The notes: generated from the sequence alone by a model not told the origin. A DNA stretch of 64,000 nt from Streptomyces sp. Tu 3180 (GCF_009852415.1 NZ_WOXS01000002.1:4256001-4320000), one strand, 5' to 3'; shown: positions 16,975-27,550, numbered from the stretch's first letter. Numbers and translations: made by a program.

Positions 16975-18068
16975 AACTTCCGGGCCAGGACGCGATTGCT
17001 CGCCAGGCCGACGAACATCTGGTGACCCATCGGGTGAAACTCCCGAGGAAGATGGTGGAGCATCCGATCCGCCAGGTCGCCAAACGGTTGTCGATGGCCC
17101 TGGTGGTGCTCGTGGCGACGGCGTTCATCGTGTACGCCGACCACGAGGGCTACAACGACAACTCCGACGGCTCCCTCGACCTGCTCGACGCCTTCTACTA
17201 CGCGACCGTCACCCTTTCCACCACCGGGTACGGCGACATCACGCCGGTCAGCGACACCGCCCGTCTCACCAATATCCTCATCGTCACGCCGCTGCGCGTG
17301 CTGTTCCTGATCATTCTGGTCGGCACCACCCTCGAAGCCCTCACCGAACGCACCCGGGAGGAGTGGCGACTGAACCGCTGGAGGTCCACCTTGCGCGATC
17401 ACACCGTTGTCGTCGGGTTCGGGACCAAGGGCAGGTCCGCGATCAAGACCGTCTGCGCGACGGGGCTGAAGAAGGAACTGGTCGTGGTGGTCGACCCCAG
17501 CGGGAAGGCGATCGACGCGGCCGCGGCGGACGGCTACGCGGGCGTGATAGGCGACGCCACGCGCAGCGAGGTGCTGAAGCGGGCCGAGGTGCACAAGGCG
17601 CGGCAGATCATCATCGCGACGCAGCGCGACGACACCGCCGTCCTCGTGACGCTGACGGCGCGGCAGCTCAACCGGGGCGCGAAGATCGTCGCCGCGGTGC
17701 GCGAGGAGGAGAACGCCCCGCTGCTCAAGCAGTCGGGTGCCGACGCGGTCATCACCAGCGCCAGCGCCGCCGGGCGGCTGCTCGGCCTCTCGGTGCTCAG
17801 CCCCTCGGCCGGCATGGTGATGGAGGACCTCATCCAGCAGGGCTCCGGGCTCGACATCGTCGAACGGCCGGTCATAAAGGCCGAGGTGGGCAGGACGCCT
17901 CGCGAGACGGACGACCTGGTGGTGAGCGTCGTGCGCGGGCACCGGGTGCTCGGCTACGACGATCCGGACGTCGGGACGCTGGAACTGACGGACCGGTTGA
18001 TCACGATCGTGCGGGCGACGCCGGGCACCCAGGTCGCGCCCGACTTCCGCCCGCTCCCCCGCCCCTGA
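16962..18068 (+). CDS. Potassium channel family protein with TrkA-N (RCK) domain
   Basis: 368 residues. First membrane helix at about 44-60 (MALVVLVATAFIVYAD), a pore loop with the selectivity filter TTGYGD at about 85-90, a second helix near 105-125 (LRVLFLIILVGTTLEAL), then an RCK/TrkA-N Rossmann domain starting TVVVGFGTKGRSA and a small C-terminal domain. This is a two-helix K+ channel gated by a cytoplasmic nucleotide-binding ring. The GTG at 16962 gives an N-terminus starting FHVKLPGQDA, read through the parS palindrome; an ATG at 17052 (MVEHPIRQ) is an alternative that frees the centromere site. It overlaps the 3' end of moeA by 13 bases. Confidence 0.85.
   Translation: MFHVKLPGQDAIARQADEHLVTHRVKLPRKMVEHPIRQVAKRLSMALVVLVATAFIVYADHEGYNDNSDGSLDLLDAFYYATVTLSTTGYGDITPVSDTARLTNILIVTPLRVLFLIILVGTTLEALTERTREEWRLNRWRSTLRDHTVVVGFGTKGRSAIKTVCATGLKKELVVVVDPSGKAIDAAAADGYAGVIGDATRSEVLKRAEVHKARQIIIATQRDDTAVLVTLTARQLNRGAKIVAAVREEENAPLLKQSGADAVITSASAAGRLLGLSVLSPSAGMVMEDLIQQGSGLDIVERPVIKAEVGRTPRETDDLVVSVVRGHRVLGYDDPDVGTLELTDRLITIVRATPGTQVAPDFRPLPRP
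16964..16977. other. parS centromere site (ParB binding)
   Basis: GTTTCACGTGAAAC, a perfect 14-bp palindrome identical to the Streptomyces parS consensus. It overlaps the last codons of moeA and codons 2-5 of the channel gene, where it is read as FHVK. Streptomyces carries many such sites clustered around oriC, where ParB loads to organise chromosome segregation during sporulation. Confidence 0.93.
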
Positions 18069-18072
18069 GGAC

Positions 18073-18162
18073 GGTCCGCGGGGCCCGTACACCCCGCGGA
18101 CCCGGCACCCCGTGCGCTCCCGGCGGTCACGGAGCCGCGCCGCCCTCGGTCGCGGCTCCGTG
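18073..18162. terminator. Two hairpins between convergent channel and ABC permease genes
   Basis: First stem GGTCCGCGGGG (18073-18083) with CCCCGCGGACC (18092-18102). Second stem CACGGAGCCGCG (18128-18139) with CGCGGCTCCGTG (18151-18162). Perfect GC stems without T-runs, one probably serving each convergent gene. Confidence 0.7.
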
Positions 18163-18185
18163 CCCCTCGCGGTCGCGCGGGCGCG

Positions 18186-19025
18186 TCACTTGCGGTTGTA
18201 GAGCCGCATCGTGACCGGCCCGAAGACCAGCACGAACAGGCCCGCCCAGCCCAGCGACCAGGCGACCTCGTCCGCCGGCCAGTCGCCCGCCATCAGTCCG
18301 CGCACCGCGGACGCGAGGTGGGTGACGGGGCTGTTGTTGACGAACGCCTGGAGCCAGCCCGGCATCGTCCTCGGGTCGACGAAGACGTTGGACAGGAAGG
18401 TGAGCGGGAAGATCACCATCATGCTGACGCCCATCACCGACTTCTCGGTGCGCAGCATGAGCCCGAACATCGTCCAGATCCACGAGAACGCGAACGAGAA
18501 GAGCACCAGCAGCGCGATGCCGGCGAGCACGCCCGCGACCCCGCCGTCGGGGCGGTAGCCGAGGATCATGCCGACGGTCAGCATCACGACGGACGCGATG
18601 GTGTACCGCAGGGCGTCGCCGAGCAGATAGCCGACCATCGTCGACGGCCGCCAGATCGGCAGGCTGCGGAACCGGTCGAAGACGCCCTTCTCGATGTCCG
18701 TGTTGACCGAGACGCCGGTGTACATCGTGATCATCACGACCGACATCACCAGGATGCCCGGCAGCAGGAACTGGATGTACTCCTTCGGCGACCCGGCCAG
18801 CGCCCCGCCGAACAGGTACGTGTACATCAGCACCATCATGATCGGGAACGCGGTGACGTCGAAGAGCTGTTCCGGCACGTGTTTGATTTTCAGGACCGCG
18901 CGCCAGCCGAAGGTCAGCGAGGCGGACCAGGCGCTGGGCCGCGGCGGGCGTTCCCCGGCGACCAGCAGCTCGGCGAGGGAGTCGGCGCTGACCGGGGAGA
19001 GTTCGGTGCTCGTCGCGGTGCTCAT
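18186..19025 (-). CDS. ABC transporter permease (ABC-2 type, drug-resistance DrrB-like)
   Basis: 279 residues. A roughly 60-residue cytoplasmic N-terminus precedes about six hydrophobic segments: VTAFPIMMVLMYTYLFGG, FLLPGILVMSVVMITMYTG, ASVVMLTVGMILGY, VLAGIALLVLFSFAFSWIW, MGVSMMVIFPLTFLSNVF, and a last one before the C-terminus (AGLFVLVFGPVTMRLYNRK). ABC-2 family exporter permease; the substrate is unknown. The start overlaps the ATPase stop (ATGA), so the two genes make one half-transporter pair of the DrrAB kind. Confidence 0.88.
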   Translation of the reverse strand: MSTATSTELSPVSADSLAELLVAGERPPRPSAWSASLTFGWRAVLKIKHVPEQLFDVTAFPIMMVLMYTYLFGGALAGSPKEYIQFLLPGILVMSVVMITMYTGVSVNTDIEKGVFDRFRSLPIWRPSTMVGYLLGDALRYTIASVVMLTVGMILGYRPDGGVAGVLAGIALLVLFSFAFSWIWTMFGLMLRTEKSVMGVSMMVIFPLTFLSNVFVDPRTMPGWLQAFVNNSPVTHLASAVRGLMAGDWPADEVAWSLGWAGLFVLVFGPVTMRLYNRK

Positions 19026-20044
19026 GCCGCCACCTCGTCCTTCGGGTCGTGGGTGTGGTCGGAGCCGGACACGTGGGTGTCGTGGCCGGTGAGGGCGAGG
19101 AACACCTCGTCCAGGCTGGGCTGGCCGAGGGAGAAGTCGTCGACGGTGACGCCGGCGCGGGCCAGTTCGCCCAGTGCGCGGGCGGCCTGCTCGGCGGCGG
19201 TGTCGTGGCCGGCGGCCGTACCGAGGCGGGCGGTCAGCGCCACCGGGTCCGGTTCGGCCTGCACCTGCGCGTCGAGGACGCGGTGCAGCAGGTCCGCGGC
19301 GAGCGGCCGTTGTCCGGGGTCCCGCAGCCGCAGGTGGACGGTGCCGGCGCCGACGGACGCCTTCAGCTCGCCCTTGGTGCCCTCGGCGATCACCTTGCCG
19401 CGGTCGATGACGGCGATCCGGGACGCCAGCTGGTCGGCCTCGTCCAGGTACTGCGTGGTCAGCAGCACGGTCGTGCCCTGGGCGACGACCGCGCGCACGA
19501 TGTCCCACACCTGGTTGCGGCTGCGCGGGTCCAGACCGGTCGTGGGTTCGTCGAGGAACAGCAGGTCGGGGGTGTTGAGGATGGACGCGGCGATGTCGAT
19601 GCGCCGCCGCATGCCCCCGGAGTAGTGCTTGACCTGCCTGCCGGCCGCGTCCGTGAGCCCGAAGGCCTCCAGCAGCTGGGCGGCGCGGCTGCGGGCGGCG
19701 GGCTTGCGGTGTCCCAGGAGCCGGCCCAGCAGCACCAGGTTCTCGGTGCCGGTGAGGTCCTCGTCCACGGACGCGTACTGGCCGGTGAGGCTCACCCGGC
19801 CGCGCACCTCGTCGGCCTCGCGCACGACGTCGTGGCCGAAGACGTGGGCCTCGCCGCCGTCCGGCCGCAGGAGGGTGGCGAGCATCTTCACGGTGGTGGT
19901 CTTGCCTGCGCCGTTCGGTCCGAGGACCCCGTACACCGTGCCGGCCGGTACGGCGAGGTCCACCCCGTCGACGGCCCGTGTCTCACCGAAGGTCTTGACC
20001 AGGCCGGCGGTCTCGATCGCCAGGCCGGACGTCTGGGTGCTCAT
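19022..20044 (-). CDS. ABC transporter ATP-binding protein (DrrA-like)
   Basis: 340 residues. Walker A GPNGAGKTT near 39-47, the ABC signature YSGGMRRR near 140-147, Walker B LLFLDEPTTG near 160-169, and the switch region LLTTQYLDEADQ. The last 100 residues are the C-terminal extension seen in daunorubicin-resistance DrrA-type ATPases. It powers the ABC-2 permease encoded next. First gene of the two-gene operon, 181 bp from the divergent quinone oxidoreductase gene. The exported compound cannot be inferred. Confidence 0.9.
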   Translation of the reverse strand: MSTQTSGLAIETAGLVKTFGETRAVDGVDLAVPAGTVYGVLGPNGAGKTTTVKMLATLLRPDGGEAHVFGHDVVREADEVRGRVSLTGQYASVDEDLTGTENLVLLGRLLGHRKPAARSRAAQLLEAFGLTDAAGRQVKHYSGGMRRRIDIAASILNTPDLLFLDEPTTGLDPRSRNQVWDIVRAVVAQGTTVLLTTQYLDEADQLASRIAVIDRGKVIAEGTKGELKASVGAGTVHLRLRDPGQRPLAADLLHRVLDAQVQAEPDPVALTARLGTAAGHDTAAEQAARALGELARAGVTVDDFSLGQPSLDEVFLALTGHDTHVSGSDHTHDPKDEVAA

Positions 20045-20225
20045 GCTTTCGGGTCCTTCCGCGGGCGTGGGCTACGCAAGGGGGACTTTCACCGTCGCGC
20101 GAACTCATCGGTCCCGCACCCGGTTTTCCCGCGGACCGGCCCGGCGGCCGGGGAGGATCCGGCCCCGGACCCGGGACGGGCGGCCGGGGGCCCCGGGTCC
20201 CGCCCCCAGGAGTACCGTCCCCCTC

Positions 20226-21209
20226 ATGCATGCGATCACGATTCCCGAACCCGGTGGGCCCGAGGCGCTGGTGTGGGACGAGGTCCCCGATCCCGTGCCC
20301 GGTGAGGGCGAGGTCCTGGTCGAGGTGGTGGCCGGGGCCGTCAACCGGGCCGACGTCCTCCAGCGGCAGGGCTTCTACGACCCCCCGCCCGGCGCGTCCC
20401 CGTACCCCGGCCTGGAGTGCTCCGGGCGGATCACCGCGCTCGGCCCCGGCGTGGGCGGCTGGGCCGTCGGCGACGAGGTCTGCGCGCTGCTGGCCGGCGG
20501 CGGCTACGCCGAGAAGGTCGCCGTCCCGGCCGGGCAACTGCTGCCCGTCCCGGCGGGGCTCGGCCTCAAGCAGGCGGCGGCGCTCCCGGAGGTCGTCTGC
20601 ACGGTCTGGTCGAACGTCTTCATGGTCGCCCACCTCCGCCCCGGCGAGACCCTCCTCGTGCACGGCGGCTCCAGCGGCATCGGCACCATGGCGATCCAGC
20701 TGGCCAAGGCCGTCGGCGCGAAGGTCGCCGTCACCGCGGGCACCGGGGAGAAGCTGGAGCGGTGCGCCGAACTGGGCGCCGACATCCTCATCAACTACCG
20801 CGAGCAGGACTTCGTCGCCGAACTGGAGCGGGCCACCGACGGCGCCGGCGCGGACGTCATCCTCGACAACATGGGGGCCAAGTACCTGGACCGCAACGTC
20901 CGGGCCCTCGCCGTCAACGGCCGGCTCGCGATCATCGGCATGCAGGGCGGCGTCAAGGGGGAGCTGAACATCGGCGCCCTCCTCCGCAAGCGCGCCGCCA
21001 TCAGCGCCACCTCGCTGCGGGCCCGTCCGCTGGAGGAGAAGGCGGCGATCGTGGCGGCCGTGCGGGAACACGTGTGGCCGCTCGTCGCCGACGGCCACGT
21101 CCGTCCGGTGATCGACCGCGAGATCCCGATGCCGGACGCGGCCGCCGCCCACCGGGTCGTGGAGGACAGCGGCCACATCGGGAAGGTGCTGCTGGTCACG
21201 CCGCGCTGA
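20226..21209 (+). CDS. NAD(P)H-dependent quinone oxidoreductase (zinc-independent MDR family)
   Basis: 327 residues. Medium-chain dehydrogenase/reductase fold: VAGAVNRADVLQRQGFYDPP near 37-56 and the quinone-oxidoreductase nucleotide-binding motif HGGSSGIGTMAIQLAKA near 145-161. No structural or catalytic zinc cysteines are present, which fits the QOR/PIG3 group that reduces quinones with NADPH. The ATG at 20226 lies 4 bases after a CCCCCTC stretch with no clear ribosome site, so a leaderless transcript is possible. The open frame extends far upstream without homology and was trimmed to the conserved start MHAITIPEPGG. Confidence 0.88.
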   Translation: MHAITIPEPGGPEALVWDEVPDPVPGEGEVLVEVVAGAVNRADVLQRQGFYDPPPGASPYPGLECSGRITALGPGVGGWAVGDEVCALLAGGGYAEKVAVPAGQLLPVPAGLGLKQAAALPEVVCTVWSNVFMVAHLRPGETLLVHGGSSGIGTMAIQLAKAVGAKVAVTAGTGEKLERCAELGADILINYREQDFVAELERATDGAGADVILDNMGAKYLDRNVRALAVNGRLAIIGMQGGVKGELNIGALLRKRAAISATSLRARPLEEKAAIVAAVREHVWPLVADGHVRPVIDREIPMPDAAAAHRVVEDSGHIGKVLLVTPR

Positions 21210-21344
21210 GCGGCGCCGGAACGCCGGGCACGGGGCCCGGGCGCGCCGGCGTCGGCCGTCCGGACGCCACGGCGGGGTCCGGTCCCGCGCTCGGCGCGGT
21301 ACGCCGGCCGCGTCCGCCGCAGGGGCGGCCGTTTCCGCGCCCGG

Positions 21345-22193
21345 TCAGGACAGACCGCTGCTCTGGCGCATGCGCAGCGCGACGAAGGCGAGGCCCAGGC
21401 CGAGGCCGATGAGCACCAGTCCGCCGCCGAGCGGCAGGATCCGCAGGGCGGGCTCCATGGGGCGCTCGGCGCTCGTGACGGAGTCCGGCGCGGGTGTCCG
21501 CGACGGCGAGGAGGACACGGGAACCGCCGCCTGCGACGTCGGCGTCCTCGGTGCCCTCGGTCTCCGGGGGACGATGTCGCCGCTGCCGGGTGCCCGGAAC
21601 ACGGTGTCGTCGTCCTCCCGGCGCGGTACGTCGGGCAGACGGCCGACGCCCGCCGCGTCCGGCCACTCGATCCCGGCGTCGGTGCCCGGTCTCCTCGGCG
21701 GGGCGCCCGGTTTCCTCGGCACGGCGCCGGGGCCCCCGTCGTGGGCCTCGTCCCTTCCGTGCTTCCTCGCCTCGCCCTTTCCGCGTTTCCCCGTGCCGTG
21801 CGGAGCCTCCTCGGCCGCCTTCCTCCGTGGCTCGGGCCGTTCCCGCCCCTCACCGGCCCGGCTCCCGGCCCGGGACGGCTCGCCCGAGGGGGAGGCGGAG
21901 GGAGAGGCGGAGGCGGAGGGAGAGGCGGAAGAGGAGGGGGAGGAGGAAGGAGAGGGAGAACGGGACGTGAGGCCGTCGCTCTGCCCGGCGCCGGCGCCGG
22001 CGCCGGCACCGGCACCGGCGCCCGGCGGTCCCTCCGCCGCGTGCGCCGCGGGCATGCCGAAGGGCGTCGTGACGGGGCCGTACGGCATCGTCACCGCTCC
22101 CGTCCCCAGGGCGATCCCCGCCCCCAGGACGACCCCCGCCCGCAGGACGTTGCCCGCCCCCGTCGCCCCCCTTGTGCGCAGCCTTGGAGCCAC
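21345..22193 (-). CDS. Secreted/anchored Ser-Pro-rich protein of unknown function
   Basis: 282 residues. The N-terminus (VAPRLRTRGATGAG, then VLRAGVVLGAGIALGTGA) looks like a signal peptide ending near AAHAAEG. A GAGAGAGAGAGAG stretch and a Ser/Pro/Ala run follow at about 70-95, then a charged Arg/Glu/Lys/Pro-rich middle. The C-terminus has one membrane helix (LPLGGGLVLIGLGLGLAFVA) followed by RMRQSSGLS. This is the layout of a surface protein with a disordered stalk. No enzymatic motif is visible. The GTG at 22193 has GGGAGG 8 bases upstream. It is divergent from bpa. Confidence 0.65.
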   Translation of the reverse strand: MAPRLRTRGATGAGNVLRAGVVLGAGIALGTGAVTMPYGPVTTPFGMPAAHAAEGPPGAGAGAGAGAGAGQSDGLTSRSPSPSSSPSSSASPSASASPSASPSGEPSRAGSRAGEGRERPEPRRKAAEEAPHGTGKRGKGEARKHGRDEAHDGGPGAVPRKPGAPPRRPGTDAGIEWPDAAGVGRLPDVPRREDDDTVFRAPGSGDIVPRRPRAPRTPTSQAAVPVSSSPSRTPAPDSVTSAERPMEPALRILPLGGGLVLIGLGLGLAFVALRMRQSSGLS

Positions 22194-22424
22194 GGTCGTG
22201 ACCTCCCGCGCCGGCCGGTGCGCGTGCGCACCGCCGGCTAGATGGGCCGGATGGACGCCAACAGCCTCCCATCGCGCCACGATCCCGGCATTCCGGATAC
22301 GTCCGTCGGGTCGACCCCCGACCCCGCACGGCCGAGTGGCGCGTCCGCCCGCTCCGGCACGGCGGATCGAGCATCTCCGGGGGCACCGCCGTGGGGAGGC
22401 ACCGGCGTGCGAGAGAATGGCGGC

Positions 22425-22964
22425 ATGGAGATGCCGAGGAACGAACGGTCGCCGGAGAACCCGCAGATCCTGGTCGTCGGCCAGGACGGTATGGCGCTCA
22501 GCGGCAGCACCGGGGACGAGGACTCCCGCGAGACCCCGGTGACGGAGCAGGTGGAGCAGCCCGCGAAGGTCATGCGGATCGGCAGCATGATCAAGCAACT
22601 GCTGGAGGAGGTGCGCGCCGCTCCTCTGGACGAGGCCAGCCGGGCCCGGCTCAAGGAGATCCACGCCAGCTCGGTGAAGGAGCTGGAGGACGGTCTGGCA
22701 CCCGAGCTGGTCGAGGAACTGGAGCGGCTCTCCTTGCCCTTCACGGACGAGGCGACCCCGAGCGACGCCGAACTGCGGATCGCCCAGGCCCAGTTGGTGG
22801 GCTGGCTGGAGGGCCTGTTCCACGGCATCCAGACCACGCTCTTCGCCCAGCAGATGGCCGCGCGCGCCCAGCTGGAACAGATGCGCCGCGCCCTCCCGCC
22901 GGGCGTGGGCGACGGCCACGAGGACGCCCACCCGGGCCCCCGTTCGGGCGGGCCGTACCTGTAA
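22425..22964 (+). CDS. bpa: Bacterial proteasome activator Bpa (DUF2587)
   Basis: 179 residues. A core four-helix bundle (VMRIGSMIKQLLEEVRAAPL near 45-64, then LKEIHASSVKELEDGLAPEL) forms the ring that docks on the 20S proteasome. The C-terminus GGPYL is the proteasome-docking tail, equivalent to the GQYL end of mycobacterial Bpa. It is an ATP-independent activator that feeds unfolded proteins to the 20S core; the proteasome genes are not in this window. The ATG at 22425 was chosen over upstream in-frame starts because the extra 61 residues are low-complexity and the conserved protein begins MEMPRNERSPENPQ; ATG 22431 is also possible. Confidence 0.88.
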   Translation: MEMPRNERSPENPQILVVGQDGMALSGSTGDEDSRETPVTEQVEQPAKVMRIGSMIKQLLEEVRAAPLDEASRARLKEIHASSVKELEDGLAPELVEELERLSLPFTDEATPSDAELRIAQAQLVGWLEGLFHGIQTTLFAQQMAARAQLEQMRRALPPGVGDGHEDAHPGPRSGGPYL

Positions 22965-22981
22965 GCGTCCTTGACCACGGG

Positions 22982-23013
22982 AAGGGGCCCGGCATCCGGT
23001 GCCGGGCCCCTTC
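22982..23013 (+). terminator. Perfect hairpin terminator after bpa
   Basis: AAGGGGCCCGGCA (22982-22994) pairs perfectly with TGCCGGGCCCCTT (23000-23012) around a 5-base loop, followed by CATTA. It probably also serves the convergent kinase gene ending at 23074. Confidence 0.88.
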
Positions 23014-23073
23014 ATTACGCCGTCACGCCCCGTACGGCCCTCGCGCCCCGCGCGGGTACGGCCGGGGGTCAGG

Positions 23074-24729
23074 TCAGGACGGGGGGTTGCCCGTCGAGAC
23101 CTTGAGGGTGATCTCGGGCATGTTCCCGGGGTCCACGTCCGTGCCCGCCGGCGGGAACTGGTCCCTGACGGAGCCCTCGCCGTAGGTGTTCTCGTCGACC
23201 TTGACGATCTTGAAGCTTCCCCAGCCGGCGGCCTGGAAGCACTCCTTCACCGACTTGATGTACTTGTACCTGAAGTCGGGGAGCCGGATCTTCTCGGGGT
23301 CGTTGTACGACTCCTCCGGCTCCTCGCACTCCTCCTTGTCGATCGTCTTCGTCGTGTCCGGCCCGCGGTAGCCCGCCGCCTTGCTCGCCGACGCCGACGC
23401 CGAGGCGCCGCCTTTGCCCTGGTTCTCCTCGCCACCGCCGCCGTTCAGCGTCAGGGCCGCGACCAGGCCGCCGACGGCGAGGAGGGAGACGACGACCGAG
23501 CCGATGATCACCGGCTTGTTGCTCCGGCCGCCGCCCGAGCCGCCGGGGGCCGGGGTGTGGGGCGCGATGGTGTACGGCGGCGGGGTCGACGGTCCCTGCT
23601 GCGGGGAGTAGGCCGACGGGGCGGGCGCCTGGTAGCCGCCCTGGTGCGGGTAGCCGTACGCGGGGGACGGGGCGGACGGTGCCGGGGTGCCGTACGGGTT
23701 CTGGTGCGGCGCCGGGGCCGGCTGGTACGGCGTCTGGACGTTGCCCGTGGGCGCCGGGGTCGCCTGGTCCACCGGCGGGAACACCGCGGAGCCGACGCCC
23801 GCGCCGCTGGGCGCCTGCGTGCCGGGGACGATGCTCGGCGGGGCCGCGTGGAAGGACTGCGCCACCCGCAGGCACTCGTCGCGCATGGACTCCGCGCTGG
23901 GGAAACGCTCGTTCGGGTTCTTCTTCAGCGCGCGGGAGATCAGCGCGTCCACGGCCGGCGGCAGCGAACGGTTGATCGAGGACGCCGTCGGCGGATCCTC
24001 CTGCACGTGCGCGTACGCGATGGCCAGCGGCGAGTCCGCGTCGAACGGCAGCCGCCCGGTGACCAGCTGGAACAGCATGATGCCGACCGAGTACAGGTCG
24101 CTGCGCGCGTCCACGCCCCGGCCGAGCGCCTGCTCCGGCGAGAGGTACTGCGGGGTGCCGACGACCATGCCGGTCTGCGTCATCGACGTCACGCCGGACT
24201 GCATGGCGCGGGCGATGCCGAAGTCCATGACCTTGACCACACCGCGCTTGGTCATCATCACGTTGCCCGGCTTGATGTCCCGGTGGACCAGCCCCATCTC
24301 GTGGCTGATCTCCAGCGCCGCCAGCACGTCCGCGGTGATCTTCAGCGCCTTGTCGGCGGGCATCGCGCCGTACTGCCGCACGTCCTCGTCGAGCACCGAG
24401 CCGAGCGGGCGGCCCTCGACGTACTCCATGACGATGTACGGCATCGTCATGCCGTCCACGTCGTCCTCGCCGGTGTCGAAGACCGACACGATGTTGGTGT
24501 GCGTGAGTTTCGCCACGGACTGGGCCTCGCGGCGGAAGCGCTCGCGGAAGGCCTGTTCCCGGCCGAGTTCCGTGTGCAACGTCTTGATGGCGACCTGGCG
24601 GTCGAGCACGCTGTCGTAGGCCAGGTGCACCGAGGCCATGCCGCCCTGGCCGAGCAGGTCCCGCAGTTGGTACCGCCCGCCGGCGAGCGCCCGTCCCGCG
24701 CCTCGGCCCTGTGCGCCGTCCTGGCTCAT
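23074..24729 (-). CDS. Membrane Ser/Thr protein kinase with one PASTA-type domain
   Basis: 551 residues. Kinase domain 19-280: glycine loop GQGGMAS, Lys49 in VAIKTLH, catalytic HRDIKPGNVM, DFGIAR, and an SPEQAL segment in place of APE. A Pro/Gln/Tyr/Ala-rich juxtamembrane linker follows (about 290-420), one membrane helix (VVVSLLAVGGLVAALTL), and a C-terminal extracellular PASTA-like domain with Cys residues (about 470-551, QFPPAGTDVDPGNMPEITLK). PASTA domains sense peptidoglycan fragments. The ATG at 24729 follows GGGGAAGCGGAAC; an in-frame start at 24792 lacks support. It diverges from a second kinase gene. Confidence 0.9.
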   Translation of the reverse strand: MSQDGAQGRGAGRALAGGRYQLRDLLGQGGMASVHLAYDSVLDRQVAIKTLHTELGREQAFRERFRREAQSVAKLTHTNIVSVFDTGEDDVDGMTMPYIVMEYVEGRPLGSVLDEDVRQYGAMPADKALKITADVLAALEISHEMGLVHRDIKPGNVMMTKRGVVKVMDFGIARAMQSGVTSMTQTGMVVGTPQYLSPEQALGRGVDARSDLYSVGIMLFQLVTGRLPFDADSPLAIAYAHVQEDPPTASSINRSLPPAVDALISRALKKNPNERFPSAESMRDECLRVAQSFHAAPPSIVPGTQAPSGAGVGSAVFPPVDQATPAPTGNVQTPYQPAPAPHQNPYGTPAPSAPSPAYGYPHQGGYQAPAPSAYSPQQGPSTPPPYTIAPHTPAPGGSGGGRSNKPVIIGSVVVSLLAVGGLVAALTLNGGGGEENQGKGGASASASASKAAGYRGPDTTKTIDKEECEEPEESYNDPEKIRLPDFRYKYIKSVKECFQAAGWGSFKIVKVDENTYGEGSVRDQFPPAGTDVDPGNMPEITLKVSTGNPPS

Positions 24730-25075
24730 GTTCCGCTTCCCCCGTGGCCTCTCCGGCGCCGCCGTCGGTGACCGATCCGTCGTAGATCCCATGTGCTATT
24801 CCCGGCCAAGTCTGCCCCAGGGCACTGACACGTCAAGCGCGGTGCCCGTTCCGTGACCGTACGCGAAAGAAGCGTCGCGGAAGCGTTACAGGGGTCGTGC
24901 GGCCGGTACACAGAATTTGCACGACAGTACGGAGTGCGGGTTTGATGACCGGTCCGTCTCGTGCCGGTCCTGGCGACCCGTCCCGGACCGGAGGCTTGCG
25001 CGGAGGCTGTAGCGTGGCCGACGGAGACCGTAACAACACCGCGCGCACCGCGGGCAGAAACGACGGCGAGGACTG
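24730..25075. other. Intergenic region between divergent kinase genes
   Basis: 346 bp holding the two divergent promoters. I see no gene and no strong repeat. AT-richer stretches occur at 24790-24800 and 24890-24920, consistent with promoter DNA, but no hexamer pair is clear enough to place. Confidence 0.4.
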
Positions 25076-26670
<1,595 letters not shown>

Positions 26671-27550
26671 CGCGCGGCCGGTCGGCCCGGCCGCGTCGGT
26701 CCCTCTCCCTCCGCGAATCACCCCTCTCGCGGACCATCCCCCTGGCGAGCGCTCCCCTGAACGCGCCGCGTCGTGCTCCCGGGGCCACCGCACCGCCGGT
26801 GCCGTGGTGCCGCAGTGTTGCGGTGCCGCGGCGGCCGGGAGCCGTGCGGGTGCCGCCGCGCTCGTGGTGCCGGCGGAGCACCCGGAAGCCGTCGAGGCGT
26901 TCCCACCCGTTCCCCCCGTCCGGCGCACCGCCGCCACCGCCCGGGTGGCGCCTCCCCCGGTGGAGCACGTCGAACGGGTGGAAGTCCCCGCGCCCCCGCC
27001 CCGCCGCAGCCCCGCACGCAGGACGCCGGCCGGTGCACCGCCGCGGCGGACCGTGGCGCGCCGTAACAGGTCGTGGCAGGCGCAGCGGTGCGCCCGGCGG
27101 GGACGCGTTCGGTACGGGGGTGGTCCACGGAGGCGCGACACGCGGAAGATGTCGGGGCGATCCCGCGCGCCCCTGAGCTGCGTCTTGTCACATACGGTCG
27201 TTCCCGGTCGCCGAGCGTGCTCGAATCGACGCCGATCGCGGGGCTCAACCCTTCCCGTGTCCGGGGTGACCGGGATAACGTGCCGTTGCTCCGGCCTCCT
27301 GCAAGGCTGTGACCAGCGCGCTTCCAGGCCTTGCCGATTTACTTGGAAATCCAAGCAAAAACGCAGGTCAGAGGAGGTTTCACAGATATGTGGAGCACTG
27401 GGTAACGTGCTTGTTGCAGGGCGCTCGCCGGGGCACCTGTCACGCCTGTTCCCGGTCGAGCGGCACCTACCCCGTGCCCGGTGGTCGAGAACAGGTGAGC
27501 CGCACTGGCCTACCGGCAACCCCGGGGGCCGGACCGACGGAGGAGCACAC
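26671..27550 (+). other. 880-bp leader region before the second Bkd operon
   Basis: No recognisable gene. From about 26800 to 27110 one plus-strand frame has coding-like third positions (high GC) and encodes Pro/Arg/Val-rich text, but has no family match, no ribosome site and no stop before the next gene. The 3' part holds a 14-bp palindrome (27342-27355) and AGGAGG followed by a five-codon mini-frame (ATG at 27388, MWSTG, TAA). This may be a long untranslated leader or the remains of a lost gene. Confidence 0.4.
27342..27355. promoter_or_regulatory. Palindrome upstream of the second Bkd operon
   Basis: CTTGGA-AA-TCCAAG, perfect 6-bp arms in an AT-rich patch 196 bp before the E1alpha start. 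It could be an operator for BkdR (Lrp) or another regulator; there is no matching copy before the first Bkd operon. Confidence 0.4.

Noticed and set aside
21990..22022. Mobile-element repeat (GCCGGC/ACCGGC run)
   Set aside because: It encodes the in-frame Gly-Ala run of the Ser-rich protein; a simple coding repeat.
27388..27405. MWSTG leader peptide as a confirmed gene
   Set aside because: Too short to support as coding; kept only as an observation.
26804..27550. A gene continuous with the second E1alpha (open frame from 26804)
   Set aside because: No ribosome site, no family similarity, loss of coding periodicity after 27110; the conserved protein starts at 27551.
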